Assembly: GCF_001718695.1 (NCBI RefSeq)
Contig: NZ_CP013421.1
Coordinates: 682,001 to 746,000, forward strand
DNA length: 64,000 bases
Origin: Burkholderia ubonensis
GTDB lineage: Bacteria > Pseudomonadota > Gammaproteobacteria > Burkholderiales > Burkholderiaceae
Direction: 5' to 3'
Positions 45,700 to 54,504 of the stretch are shown piece by piece. Each line of letters opens with the position of its first letter. The first letter of the stretch is position 1. The notes under the pieces were generated by a model that did not search any database, was not told where the DNA came from, and saw only the letters and a program-made list of their open reading frames with translations. Position numbers and translations under genes: made by a program.

Positions 45700-48600
45700 T
45701 GCGCTTCTCCTTCGGTGAGCGGGGCGTCGAGCCAGTCGACGCGATTCATCTTGCGCACGATCACGAACTCGTCGCGATTGCTGCCGACCGTGCCGTAGTA
45801 GTTGAAGCCATACGACTGCTGCGCATAGCCGCCGATCATGTGCGTCGGCTTGGTCACGGTGCGCGTGACCGAGTTGTGGATGCCGCCGCGCTTGCCGCTC
45901 GTTTCCGCGCCGGGCACGTTCACGATCTTCTCCTGCGCGTGATACATCATCACCATCCCCGACGGGATCCGCTGGCTCACGACCGCCCGCGCGCACAACG
46001 CGCCGTTCGAGTTGAAGCACTCGATCCAGTCGTTGTCGACCGCGCCGATCGCCTTCGCGTCGTCCTCCGACATCCACACGATCGGGCCGCCGCGCGACAG
46101 CATCAGCATCCGCAGGTTGTCGGAGTAGGTCGAGTGGATGCCCCATTTCTGGTGCGGCGTCAGGAAGTTCAGCACGCGCTCGGGGTTGCCGTTCGAGCGC
46201 GTGCCGACCATGTGCGCATAGCTGCCCGTGTCGACCGGCGGCTTGTACACGCACAGCGACTCGCCGAACGCGCGCATCCACGCATGGTCCTGATACAGCT
46301 GCTGGCGGCCCGTCAGCGTGCGCCACGGGATCAGCTCGTGCACGTTCACATAGCCGGCGTTGTACGACACGTGCTCGGATTCGATCCCGCTCCACGTCGG
46401 CGACGAGATGATCTTGCGCGGCTGCGCCTGCACATCGCGGAAGCGGATCTTGTCGTGCTCGCGGCCTGCCGCGAGATGCGCGTGGTCGCGGCCGGTGATC
46501 TTCGACAGCGCTTGCCACGCCTTCACCGCGACATGGCCGTTGGTTTCGGGCGCGAACGTGAGGATCATCTCGGCGGCGTCGATCGCGCTGTCGATGCGCG
46601 GGCGCCCGCGTGCGGCGCCGTCGGCGACCTTGTAGTTCAGCTCGCCGAGCAGCTTCACTTCGTCCCTGGTGTCCCAGCCGATGCCCTTGCCGCCGTTGCC
46701 GAGCGTGTCGAGCAGCGGGCCGATCGACGTGAAGCGCGCGTAGGTGTTCGGGTAGTCGCGCTCGACCGCGATCACGGCCGGCATCGTGCGGCCCGGCACC
46801 GGCTCGCATTCGCCGCGCTTCCAGTCCTGCACGTCGAACGGCTGCGCGAGTTCGCCCGGCGTATCGTGCGCGATCGGCGCGAGCACGACGTCGCGCTCGA
46901 CGCCGAGGTGGCCGTCGCACAGCTCCGAGAAGCGCTTCGCGATGCCCTTGAAGATCTCCCAGTCGCTCTTCGATTCCCACGCTGGATCGACCGCCGCCGA
47001 CAGCGGATGGATGAACGGATGCATGTCCGACGTGTTCAGGTCGTCCTTCTCGTACCACGTCGCCGTCGGCAGCACGACGTCGGAATACATGCAGGTGGTC
47101 GACATCCGGAAGTCGAGCGTGACGAGCAGGTCGAGCTTGCCGCGCGGCGCGTCGGCGCGCCACTTCACTTCCTCCGGCCGCGCGCCGCCCGTCGCGCCGA
47201 GATCCTCGCCCTGCACGCCGTTGGTCGTGCCGAGCAGGTACTTGAGGAAATACTCGTGCCCCTTGCCGGAGCTGCCGAGGATGTTCGAGCGCCATACGAA
47301 CATGTTGCGCGGGAAGTTCTCGGGCGCGTCCGGGTCTTCGCACGCCATTTGCAGCGTGCCGTTCCGCAACTGCCGCGCGAGCTCGGCGCCCGCGGGCGCG
47401 GCATCGCCGAGACTCGCGCCGACCTTGAGCGGATTCACCGCCAACTGCGGCGCGGACGGCAGCCAGCCCATGCGCTCCGCGCGCACGTTGTAGTCGATCG
47501 GCGAGCCGTGGAACTGCGTCTTGTCGGCGAGCGGCGACAGCAGCGTGCTCGGGTCCATCGTGTCGTAGCGCCACTGGTCGGTGTGCGCGTAGAAGAACGA
47601 CGTCGCGTTCATGTGCCGCGGCGGCCGGGTCCAGTCGAGCGCGAACGCGAGCGCGGTCCAGCCTGTTTGCGGACGCAGCTTCTCCTGGCCGACGTAATGG
47701 GCCCAGCCGCCGCCGCTCTGGCCGATGCAGCCGCACATCATCAGCAGGTTGATGATCGCGCGGTACGACATGTCCATATGGAACCAGTGGTTGATCCCCG
47801 CGCCGATGATCACCATCGACTTGCCCTGCGTCTTGTGCGCGTTCTCCGCGAACTGGCGTGCGACCGAGATCACGTCCGCGCGCTTCACGCCGGTGATCGC
47901 TTCCTGCCACGCGGGCGTGCAGGGCACGTCGTCGTCGAAGCTCGCGGCCACGTCGCGGCCGCCCAATCCCTGGTCGAGGCCGTAGTTCGCGACGAACAGG
48001 TCGTAGACGGTCGCGACCAGCATCTCGCCGTTGCGCGTCGCGACGCGCCGCACGCCGATCCGGCGCGACAGTTCGGAGCCGTGGTGCGTCGAGTTGAAAT
48101 GAGCGTGAGGCTGGTTGCCGAAGTACGGGAACAGCACGTCGACGACGTCGTCATGCGCCGCCGTGCACGACAGCCGCGGCGCCAGCGCCGCGCCCTTCGA
48201 CGTCTCGCCGCGCAGGTTCCATTTGCCCTTGTCGGCGTCGGCCTGCTGGCCCCAGCGGAACCCGACCGAGCCGACCGGCACGACGAATTCGCCGTTGGCG
48301 TCGTCGATCATCACGGTTTTCCAGTCCGGATGCGCGGCCTCGTCGAGCGAATCGTCGAAGTCGGACGCGCGCACGAGGCGCTCGGGCACGTAGCCGTCGC
48401 CGTGCGGCACGAGCCGAACGAGCGCCGGCATGTCCGTGAAGCGCTTGCAGTAGTCGATGAAGTAGTCGCTGTTGCCCGCCAGGTGATATTCCTTGAGGAT
48501 CACGTGGCCCATCGCCATCGCGAGCGCCGCGTCGGTGCCTTGCTTCGGGTGCAGCCACAGGTCGCCGAACTTCGCGCCTTCCGCGTAATCGGGAAACACC

Positions 48601-49436
48601 GACACGACCTTGGTGCCGCGATAGCGCGCCTCGACGAGGAAGTGCGCGTCGGGCGTGCGCGTCTGCGGCACGTTCGAGCCCCAGACCATCAGGTAGCCGG
48701 CGTTGTACCAGTCGGCGGATTCCGGCACGTCGGTCTGCTCGCCCCACACCTGCGGGCTCGCCGGCGGCAGGTCGCAGTACCAGTCGTAGAACGACAGGCA
48801 GGTGCCGCCGATCAGGCTCAGGTAGCGCGCGCCCGCCGCGTAGGAGACCATCGACATCGCGGGAATCGGCGAGAAGCCGACCACGCGATCGGGGCCGTGC
48901 CGCTCGACCGTGTAGACGTTTGCGGCCGCAACGATCTCGTTGACTTCGTCCCAGCTCGCGCGCACGAAGCCGCCGAGGCCGCGCCGGCTCTGGTACGCGC
49001 GCCGGGACGCGTCGTCCTCGACGATCGAGCGCCATGCGTCGACGGGCGCCAGCGTGCGGCGGCGCTCGCGCCACAGCTTCACCAGCGCGCTGCGCACCAT
49101 CGGATGCTTGAGGCGGTTGGCGCTATACAGATACCAGGAATACGAAGCACCGCGCGGGCAGCCGCGCGGCTCGTGGTTCGGCAGGTCCGGGCGGGTGCGC
49201 GGGTAGTCGGTCTGCTGCGTTTCCCACGTGATGAGGCCGTTCTTCACATAGACCTTCCACGAGCAGGAGCCGGTGCAGTTGACGCCGTGCGTCGAGCGGA
49301 CGATCTTGTCGTGCTGCCAGCGGCTGCGATAGCCGTCTTCCCATTTTCGGTCCTCGTCCGTGACGGCGCCGTGCCCGTTGGAAAAGCCTGGCCGGGCGGT
49401 GGAGAAATAACGCAATCTATCCAGGAAATGGCTCAT
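45696..49436 (-). CDS. narG: Respiratory nitrate reductase alpha subunit (Mo-bisMGD)
   Basis: The 1246-residue catalytic subunit reduces nitrate to nitrite with a molybdopterin cofactor. The FS0 [4Fe-4S] His/Cys motif is HGVNCTGSCSW with the fourth Cys in EPRGCPRG. The Mo-ligand Asp region reads WYCDLPPASPQVWGEQTDVP, followed by SADWYNAGYLMVWGSNVPQT. Cofactor-binding stretches continue through YSDVVLPTATWYEKDDLNTS and near the end. I chose ATG at 49436 (MSHFLDRLRYF) because that is the normal NarG N-terminus; a weak GAGAT lies about 8 bases upstream. The frame stays open 216 codons further up, through the minisatellite. The operon should be induced without oxygen by FNR. Confidence 0.98.
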   Translation of the reverse strand: MSHFLDRLRYFSTARPGFSNGHGAVTDEDRKWEDGYRSRWQHDKIVRSTHGVNCTGSCSWKVYVKNGLITWETQQTDYPRTRPDLPNHEPRGCPRGASYSWYLYSANRLKHPMVRSALVKLWRERRRTLAPVDAWRSIVEDDASRRAYQSRRGLGGFVRASWDEVNEIVAAANVYTVERHGPDRVVGFSPIPAMSMVSYAAGARYLSLIGGTCLSFYDWYCDLPPASPQVWGEQTDVPESADWYNAGYLMVWGSNVPQTRTPDAHFLVEARYRGTKVVSVFPDYAEGAKFGDLWLHPKQGTDAALAMAMGHVILKEYHLAGNSDYFIDYCKRFTDMPALVRLVPHGDGYVPERLVRASDFDDSLDEAAHPDWKTVMIDDANGEFVVPVGSVGFRWGQQADADKGKWNLRGETSKGAALAPRLSCTAAHDDVVDVLFPYFGNQPHAHFNSTHHGSELSRRIGVRRVATRNGEMLVATVYDLFVANYGLDQGLGGRDVAASFDDDVPCTPAWQEAITGVKRADVISVARQFAENAHKTQGKSMVIIGAGINHWFHMDMSYRAIINLLMMCGCIGQSGGGWAHYVGQEKLRPQTGWTALAFALDWTRPPRHMNATSFFYAHTDQWRYDTMDPSTLLSPLADKTQFHGSPIDYNVRAERMGWLPSAPQLAVNPLKVGASLGDAAPAGAELARQLRNGTLQMACEDPDAPENFPRNMFVWRSNILGSSGKGHEYFLKYLLGTTNGVQGEDLGATGGARPEEVKWRADAPRGKLDLLVTLDFRMSTTCMYSDVVLPTATWYEKDDLNTSDMHPFIHPLSAAVDPAWESKSDWEIFKGIAKRFSELCDGHLGVERDVVLAPIAHDTPGELAQPFDVQDWKRGECEPVPGRTMPAVIAVERDYPNTYARFTSIGPLLDTLGNGGKGIGWDTRDEVKLLGELNYKVADGAARGRPRIDSAIDAAEMILTFAPETNGHVAVKAWQALSKITGRDHAHLAAGREHDKIRFRDVQAQPRKIISSPTWSGIESEHVSYNAGYVNVHELIPWRTLTGRQQLYQDHAWMRAFGESLCVYKPPVDTGSYAHMVGTRSNGNPERVLNFLTPHQKWGIHSTYSDNLRMLMLSRGGPIVWMSEDDAKAIGAVDNDWIECFNSNGALCARAVVSQRIPSGMVMMYHAQEKIVNVPGAETSGKRGGIHNSVTRTVTKPTHMIGGYAQQSYGFNYYGTVGSNRDEFVIVRKMNRVDWLDAPLTEGEAQ

Positions 49437-49543
49437 GGGGATCTCGTTTTTCCGGTCTTTTGGCAGACTCAGATTGTTGAAAGGGGTGGAATGCCGGCCG
49501 TAAAAGATGCATCTGATCGACGCGTTTTGTCCGGGTCGGGCAG

Positions 49544-49585
49544 ATTGTCTGGTAGAAGGACATATCACGGCTTGATACAAATCAG
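49544..49585 (-). promoter_or_regulatory. FNR-type box and -10 element of the nar operon
   Basis: TTGATACAAATCAG at 49572-49585 differs from the FNR consensus TTGAT-N4-ATCAA in one base. On the narG strand a -10-like GACAAT lies at 49549-49544, so the box centre sits about 41 bases before the expected start point, as in FNR class II promoters. The predicted leader is about 100 bases, ending at the narG ATG (49436). This fits oxygen-controlled expression of narGHJI-narK by an FNR/ANR-family protein. No confident NarL heptamer was identified. Confidence 0.7.
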
Positions 49586-49691
49586 AGGGATCGTTCGCCG
49601 GCGTGCAACGGTGGAAATGGGGGAAGATCGGTGGGGGAGGAGTGCTGAGGGTTGGCGGAGGAGTACTGACTGCTGATGGGGGTGGTGCGGC

Positions 49692-50025
49692 TCGGCTGCT
49701 TGCCGCTGGTCGCGGTGACCGCCGCCTGCCGACGCTGCTCGTGGCTCCCGCGCTGACCGCCGCCTGCCGACGCTGCTCGTGGCTGCCCGCGCTGTCGGCC
49801 GCCGCCCGACGCTGCTCGTTACGGCCTGCTCTCTCCGCCGCCACTCGCCGTTGCTCGTCGCGGCCAGCGCTGCCCGGTGCCACCGACGCTGCTCGCCATC
49901 CGTCGCCCCCGCGCTGCTCGCCGGGGGCCGGCGCTGTCCGCCGCCGCTCGTCGCTGCCAGCGCTGTCCACCGCCACCCGCCGTCGCTCGTTGCTACCTGT
50001 GTTGTCCGCTGCAACCGGCCGCTGA
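49692..50025. repeat. 38-39 bp imperfect tandem repeat upstream of narG
   Basis: Units beginning CGACGCTGCTCG and ending in GCCGCC-like runs recur about eight times, diverged from each other. On the plus strand each encodes about 13 residues of the type RRCSLRPALSAAT; on the minus strand they encode 13-residue SAGSDERRRVAVD-like units in the narG frame. Copies differ too much for recent slippage along the whole array. Neighbouring bases 49437-49691 hold the nar promoter, and the rest up to 50609 shows no gene I can support. Confidence 0.75.
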
Positions 50026-50609
50026 GTGTCGGGGCCTGCGCTATCTACCGCCGCTCGTCGTCTCAGCCGGCCGGCCACGGCCACAAGCGTCAGCCCGCAC
50101 TCCCGAACGGTTGCCGGAGCGAAATACGAAGTTGAAGGGATTGGATTGCGTGGTGTGGACTGGCGCTCGTCGTCGGAGAGTGATCGACGCGCCGCAGTGC
50201 AAGGAGTGCGACGGATTTAGGCTGCGCGTTCAATTCCGCCTTGGCCTATGAAAAGCGTGCTTGAACCCGACCGTGCGTGGCCTTGCCGCGCCATGCGGTG
50301 ACGAAGGTACCGTGCAGGCCGCGCGGACCGCCGCATCAGCCGGGCAGAAAAGGCGGGCATACAGGAGAAGCGACGACGACGCAGTGCGGATCGCACCGTA
50401 GCGCCGCGATGTGCGGCACGTCGCGGCGAGCGCGCAGCGCTCGAGCGGAATATGCAGACGGAATAGACAAAACCCGACGCGGCGGACACACCGGTCGGGT
50501 CGCACGGCGCGAACGCGCCGGATGAGGCAGGCGGAAAGTCTCCGCGGGGCGGCGCAGCGGAGGCCGCCGCCAACGATGCTGCGGCAGGACGCGCGCGAAG
50601 CGCGGCGCG
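50026..50609. other. Gap of about 580 bases with no recognisable gene
   Basis: Open frames exist on both strands, but their products are Arg/Ser-rich and show no family, ribosome site or sensible start. The sequence is GC-rich with many CG-rich repeats. It may hold a degraded gene or simply non-coding DNA between the minisatellite and the universal-stress gene pair. Confidence 0.45.
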
Positions 50610-50801
50610 TCAGCTTTCGCCCTTCGGCCCCGGGTTCAGCATCACGACGAAGCACGCCACGCCGACGATCAGCGCGGCCGCGCCGCCGCGCAGCGCGACC
50701 GTCTCGTCGAACAGCAGCCCGGTCACGACGGCCATCATGCCGGCCAGCGATACGAACACGGCGATCGCTGCAACCACGATGCGGGACTGGCGACGTATCA
50801 T
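50610..50801 (-). CDS. Small two-span membrane protein
   Basis: The 63-residue product has two membrane segments, VVAAIAVFVSLAGMMAVVTG and ALRGGAAALIVGVACFVVML, joined by a short loop (LLFDETV). A short polar tail ends it. No family is recognised. ATG at 50801 has a G-run (GGGGG) 9 bases upstream. It lies 16 bases after the universal stress gene and is likely its operon partner. Confidence 0.6.
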   Translation of the reverse strand: MIRRQSRIVVAAIAVFVSLAGMMAVVTGLLFDETVALRGGAAALIVGVACFVVMLNPGPKGES

Positions 50802-50817
50802 CGCGACCCCCGCGCCG

Positions 50818-51294
50818 TTATGCTGCGGCGGCCGCCGACACGTCGGCGTCGTCGCTGCGCATCAGCAGGACGGGGCATGTCGAGCCGCGCAGGAAGCGCT
50901 CCGCGACGCTGCCGATGACCATGCGCCGGATCCCGCGCCGCCCGTGCGTGCCGATCACGGCCAGATCGATGCGATGCTCGTCGACGTAGCGCTGCAGGCG
51001 TTCCGCGATGTCCTCGCCGATGCTTTCCGTCTCGACGAGCTCGCCTTCGCCCTGCGCACCGGCCGCCGCGACCGTCTGTTCGGCTTCGCGCAGCACGCGG
51101 GTGCCCTCGGTGCGGATTTCCTCGATGAGCGCATTCGGATCGAAGCGCCCCGCATACGTAAACAGCACCGACTTGTCGACCACGTAGACGATGCTGACGT
51201 TCCCGCCGCCCACCTTCGCCATCTTCAATGCCTCCGCAAGCGCCTGTTTCGACGACGTGCTGCCGTCCACGGCAACCATGATCTTCTTGTACAT
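50818..51294 (-). CDS. UspA-family universal stress protein
   Basis: The 158-residue protein is a single Usp domain: MYKKIMVAVDGSTSSKQALA at the N-terminus and the nucleotide-binding signature VIGTHGRRGIRRMVIGSVAE, then RFLRGSTCPVLLMRS (the G2xG9xG(S/T) motif). The G-x2-G-x9-G(S/T) pattern is intact, so it probably binds ATP. Such proteins support survival under starvation, oxygen limitation or other stress. ATG at 51294 has GAGGAA 7 bases upstream. It precedes a small membrane-protein gene on the same strand. Confidence 0.9.
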   Translation of the reverse strand: MYKKIMVAVDGSTSSKQALAEALKMAKVGGGNVSIVYVVDKSVLFTYAGRFDPNALIEEIRTEGTRVLREAEQTVAAAGAQGEGELVETESIGEDIAERLQRYVDEHRIDLAVIGTHGRRGIRRMVIGSVAERFLRGSTCPVLLMRSDDADVSAAAAA

Positions 51295-51521
51295 GCGTTC
51301 CTCGCTGGGGTGAGTTGCCGCGCAACGTCGCGCGGCCGTGTCACCATCATCAGCGCGCGTGCGACTGCGGGCTTGACGACGATCAAGCTCCGCGAAAATC
51401 CCGTTGTGCGGCCAAGCGCCGCGCGCCACGCTCGGTGCATCGCGCCGAAGGCGCTATCATCAGACCTTCGATCTGCGTCCGGCCCCGTTTTGCCGGCCCA
51501 CTTTCACCTCACTCAACCGAC

Positions 51522-52283
51522 ATGACAACGACTACCGAACGCGTGGACGGCGCCGCCCAGCATCTCGTCGCCGCCCGCCATGCCGGCGTGCCCGGCCCGC
51601 TGCTGCCCGATGCCTGCCGCCCGCAGGACGTCGACACCGCGCTGGCGATCCAGCATCGCGTCGCCGACCTGCTCGGCGAAACCATCGGCGGATGGAAATG
51701 CGCATTGCCGCCGCCGGGGCGCGTCGTGGTCGCGCCGATCTTCGCGTCGACGATCCGCGAAGCCGATGGGCCGTACCGCGTCGTGGGCGGCCCGATCGTG
51801 CGCATCGAACCGGAGATCGCGTTCGTGATCGACCGCGATCTGCCGCCGCGCGAGCGGCCCTACGACGAAGACGACGTGCGCGGCGCGATCCGCGAGGTGC
51901 GTGTCGCGCTCGAAGTGCTCGGCTGCCGCTACGCGGAGCCGGCCCGCGCGTCGAAGTTCGAACTCCTCGCCGACGGCCAGTTCAACCAGGGGCTGTGTGT
52001 CGGCCCCGTCGTGCAAGACGGACTGAACGCACCGCTGGAGACGCTCGCGCTGTCGTTCGAAGGCGCGCTGAACCGCACGATCGACGGCCGGCACCCGGAC
52101 GGACATCCGCTCAGGCCGCTGCTGTGGCTCGTCAATTTCCTCGCCGCGCGCGGCGAATCCGTTCGGGCCGGCCAGATCGTGACGACGGGTTCGTATGCCG
52201 GCGCGATCGACGTGCCGCTCGGCGATGTGCTGACCGTGCGCTTCGGCGAGCTGGGCAGCCTGACGGTCACGCTGACGGCTTGA
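51522..52283 (+). CDS. MhpD-like 2-oxopent-4-enoate hydratase family protein
   Basis: The 253-residue protein belongs to the fumarylacetoacetate-hydrolase/hydratase superfamily. Visible signatures are IGGWKCALPPPGRVVVAPIF, then VRIEPEIAFVIDRDLPPRER with the metal-binding Glu pair, and VGPVVQDGLNAPLETLALSF and TGSYAGAIDVPLGDVLTVRF. MhpD-type enzymes hydrate 2-oxopent-4-enoate in aromatic meta-cleavage pathways or decarboxylate 4-oxalocrotonate. No other aromatic-degradation gene is nearby, so the substrate is uncertain. It has no strong ribosome site; ATG at 51522 fits the family start. It points away from the universal stress gene. Confidence 0.82.
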   Translation: MTTTTERVDGAAQHLVAARHAGVPGPLLPDACRPQDVDTALAIQHRVADLLGETIGGWKCALPPPGRVVVAPIFASTIREADGPYRVVGGPIVRIEPEIAFVIDRDLPPRERPYDEDDVRGAIREVRVALEVLGCRYAEPARASKFELLADGQFNQGLCVGPVVQDGLNAPLETLALSFEGALNRTIDGRHPDGHPLRPLLWLVNFLAARGESVRAGQIVTTGSYAGAIDVPLGDVLTVRFGELGSLTVTLTA

Positions 52284-52664
52284 CGGCCGAGTCGTAGCAG
52301 GTCGCGCGCGGCGGTTGAGGCGTCGGTTGACGCTGAGGCCGAGGCGCCCGCAGCCGCTGTTGCCCCGGATTCAGGGCAACGCAGCGGCGCGACTTCCGCG
52401 CGCGGCAGCGTCGCAACCGCCTCGGTGACGCGGACGGCATGACGCGCGAGCCGTCGCGAAGTTCGGGCAGGTCGCGCGCCTCGGTCGAGGTTGAAGCGTC
52501 GGTTGAGCCTGAGGCAGCCGCTGCCCACGCCGCGCCATGCCGAGCCCAACGTCCCGGCGCGCCTTCGCCACCGGGCTACACCGCAATCACCCCTCGCGCA
52601 GCGTGCCGGCGCCACGTGATACCGTTGCACATCGCGCACGCACCGCCTCCACCGGTCCTTCGCC
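52284..52664. other. Gap of 381 bases holding a diverged direct repeat
   Basis: A stretch beginning CAGGTCGCGCGC at 52298 is repeated from 52468 with changes; both copies include GCGTCGGTTGA and a GAGGC run and span about 60 bases. No gene is supported here. The promoter of the next gene should lie in the last 100 bases but no clear elements were found. Confidence 0.45.
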
Positions 52665-54071
52665 ATGCCGCCCGCACCGTTACCCGCCCTGCTCGACGAA
52701 GTCCTGCGCACCGTCGATCGCCGTTACCGATTGCCGCCGCTCGTGCCTGCGTCGTCGCTCGACGACGCGACGAATCCGGCCGTCGTCGTCGCGACCGTGA
52801 TCGACGAAGCGCGCCGCGAGCTCGCCGACGGCCGAGCGCCCGGCGCCGCGTTGCAGCAGCGTTTCGTCGACGCGCTCGCGCGGATCATCCGCGCCGCGAT
52901 GGACGCGCGCGGCGGCGATCCCGCGTTCCAGGCCGCCGTGTTGCGGCATCGCGCGCCGGTCGTGCGCGAATACGCGTCGCTCGCCGCCCACGCCGAACCG
53001 GATCGGCGCACGCTGCGCTCGGCCGTCAACACGATCGCGCATCCGGCGCGGCTCGAGCGGCACGCGCATGCGTGGCAGCGCGCGCCGCTCGCGCGGCTGC
53101 ATGCGGCCGCGGCCGGCGCGTCGTGGGACACGCTCTACGCCGAACTGCGACACCTGCTTGCGCAGCCGGAAACGGCAGCCGACCCGGCATTCCAGCGGGA
53201 CCTCGCGAAACTCCACGACAACCCGGCGCTCGCACGTCTGCAGCGCCTCGCCGCGCTGTCGGTCGACCCGGCGGTTCGGCAGTACCGCGCACTGTGGGAA
53301 CGCCAGGGGCCGCCCGAAGGCAGCGCGCTGGCCGTCGCGCAAGGCGCGACGTCGCAACGGCGCGGCGCGGCGGTCGAAGCGCTGGCCGCGCTGGCCCTCG
53401 GGACGCTGGCCGACCAGCTCGACGCGATCGACGCGCAGCGCACGTACCGCGTGGTCACCTCCATGCGCGTGCCGTCGTCGATACCCGGCCGGCACGACCG
53501 CGCGAAAACCGAATGGGACGCGGTCCTGCTCGAGCGCGCGCGCGGCGGCGATCCGTCGACCGCGTGGAACATGCGGTTCCTCGTCGAGGCGAAGGCATCC
53601 GCGGATGCGGCCACGTCCGATCTGCCGCGCCTGCTGCGCGGGCTGAGCCTGCTCGCGCAAGCCGATCCGCATACCGTCTACGCGTTCGACACGCGTGAAG
53701 GCTCGATACGCGTGCACGGCGCGTCGCTGCACGCGCTGACGATCGACGATGCGGCATTGCAGCGCGAGGTGCTGTACTGCTGCGATGCGTCGGCCGACCC
53801 GACGCCGCGGCTGCTCGGCGCGGCCAGCCGGATGCAGCTGCTGTCGACGCCGGCGAGCCTCGCGTATGCGAGCGCGCTGGCGCAGCACGGGGACGCCGAC
53901 ACGGCCATCCTGCAGGCCGTCTGGGAAGCGTTGCTGACGCAACCGTCGTGGCGGCCGGTGCTGCACCAGTACGAATCGCTACGGCAGGTGCGCGCGCTGA
54001 TGGTCGGCGTCGACGATCTGCTGGCCGCGATCGACGGCGACCAGGCCGACAACGCCGTGAACGATGCGTGA
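52665..54071 (+). CDS. Uncharacterised protein with PD-(D/E)XK nuclease-like core
   Basis: The 468-residue soluble protein has a mainly helical N-terminal half (about 1-230). A central region then carries the features of a PD-(D/E)XK nuclease fold: RRGAAVEALAALALGTLADQ with Glu at about 238, the acidic WDAVLL with Asp at about 285, and FLVEAKAS with the ExK pair at about 308 and 310. The spacing fits the usual E...D...(E/Q)xK active site of restriction-like nucleases. The C-terminal part is helical again. I recognise no named family, so nuclease activity is an inference; the fold could also be a non-catalytic variant. It follows the MhpD-like hydratase gene after 381 bases and is not obviously in an operon. 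Confidence 0.75.
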   Translation: MPPAPLPALLDEVLRTVDRRYRLPPLVPASSLDDATNPAVVVATVIDEARRELADGRAPGAALQQRFVDALARIIRAAMDARGGDPAFQAAVLRHRAPVVREYASLAAHAEPDRRTLRSAVNTIAHPARLERHAHAWQRAPLARLHAAAAGASWDTLYAELRHLLAQPETAADPAFQRDLAKLHDNPALARLQRLAALSVDPAVRQYRALWERQGPPEGSALAVAQGATSQRRGAAVEALAALALGTLADQLDAIDAQRTYRVVTSMRVPSSIPGRHDRAKTEWDAVLLERARGGDPSTAWNMRFLVEAKASADAATSDLPRLLRGLSLLAQADPHTVYAFDTREGSIRVHGASLHALTIDDAALQREVLYCCDASADPTPRLLGAASRMQLLSTPASLAYASALAQHGDADTAILQAVWEALLTQPSWRPVLHQYESLRQVRALMVGVDDLLAAIDGDQADNAVNDA

Positions 54072-54504
54072 CGCGTTACTCGACGCATCGCGTCGCGCGT
54101 TGATGCGCGCCGCATAAGCGGTCGGCAGGCTCAACGAGCCTGTGCGGCTCCAGCGCGGCGCGGTCGTCCCAGCCCACGCGCGATTGCGCCGTCCGTCTGC
54201 GCTTCGTCTACAACGCTCAAGAGCTTCATCGACCATTCGACGGTCGACGCCATTCGCGCTGCCAGCCGCGCCATCCAATGCGCGGCCGGCAGCGGGTACA
54301 CGGTTCGGACCGTCGCGACGCGCGGTGTCCGGCCGAGCCCGACATCGCCGTCACTTTCGGCATCGGCATCGGCATCGTTCTCACCGCAGGCACCAGCGCC
54401 CCGCGAAGTCCCCAACTCCCCGCCACACGTGATGTACGATACGCGCCGAGGCGAAATCCTCCTGAGAGAACCGGCCGTCGCGCCCCCATCCAAGCACAAG
54501 AAAA
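54072..54504. other. Gap of 433 bases
   Basis: A short perfect stem-loop, CAGGCTC-AAC-GAGCCTG (54126-54142), follows the end of the PD-(D/E)XK-like gene and may be a weak terminator. Beyond it the sequence up to 54504 holds the presumed promoter of the next gene. No further gene or repeat is supported. Confidence 0.4.

Noticed and set aside
45699..49676. Very long plus-strand open frame (over 1300 codons) opposite narG
   Set aside because: High third-position GC opens antisense frames; the product is Arg/His/Ala-rich with no domain, while the minus strand encodes all NarG motifs.
49692..50025. CRISPR array
   Set aside because: Units are contiguous and diverged with no unique spacers of constant length, so it is a minisatellite.
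50230..50655. Minus-strand frame of about 140 codons
   Set aside because: Product is Arg/Ser/Ala-rich without family or ribosome site, and it overlaps the small membrane-protein gene.
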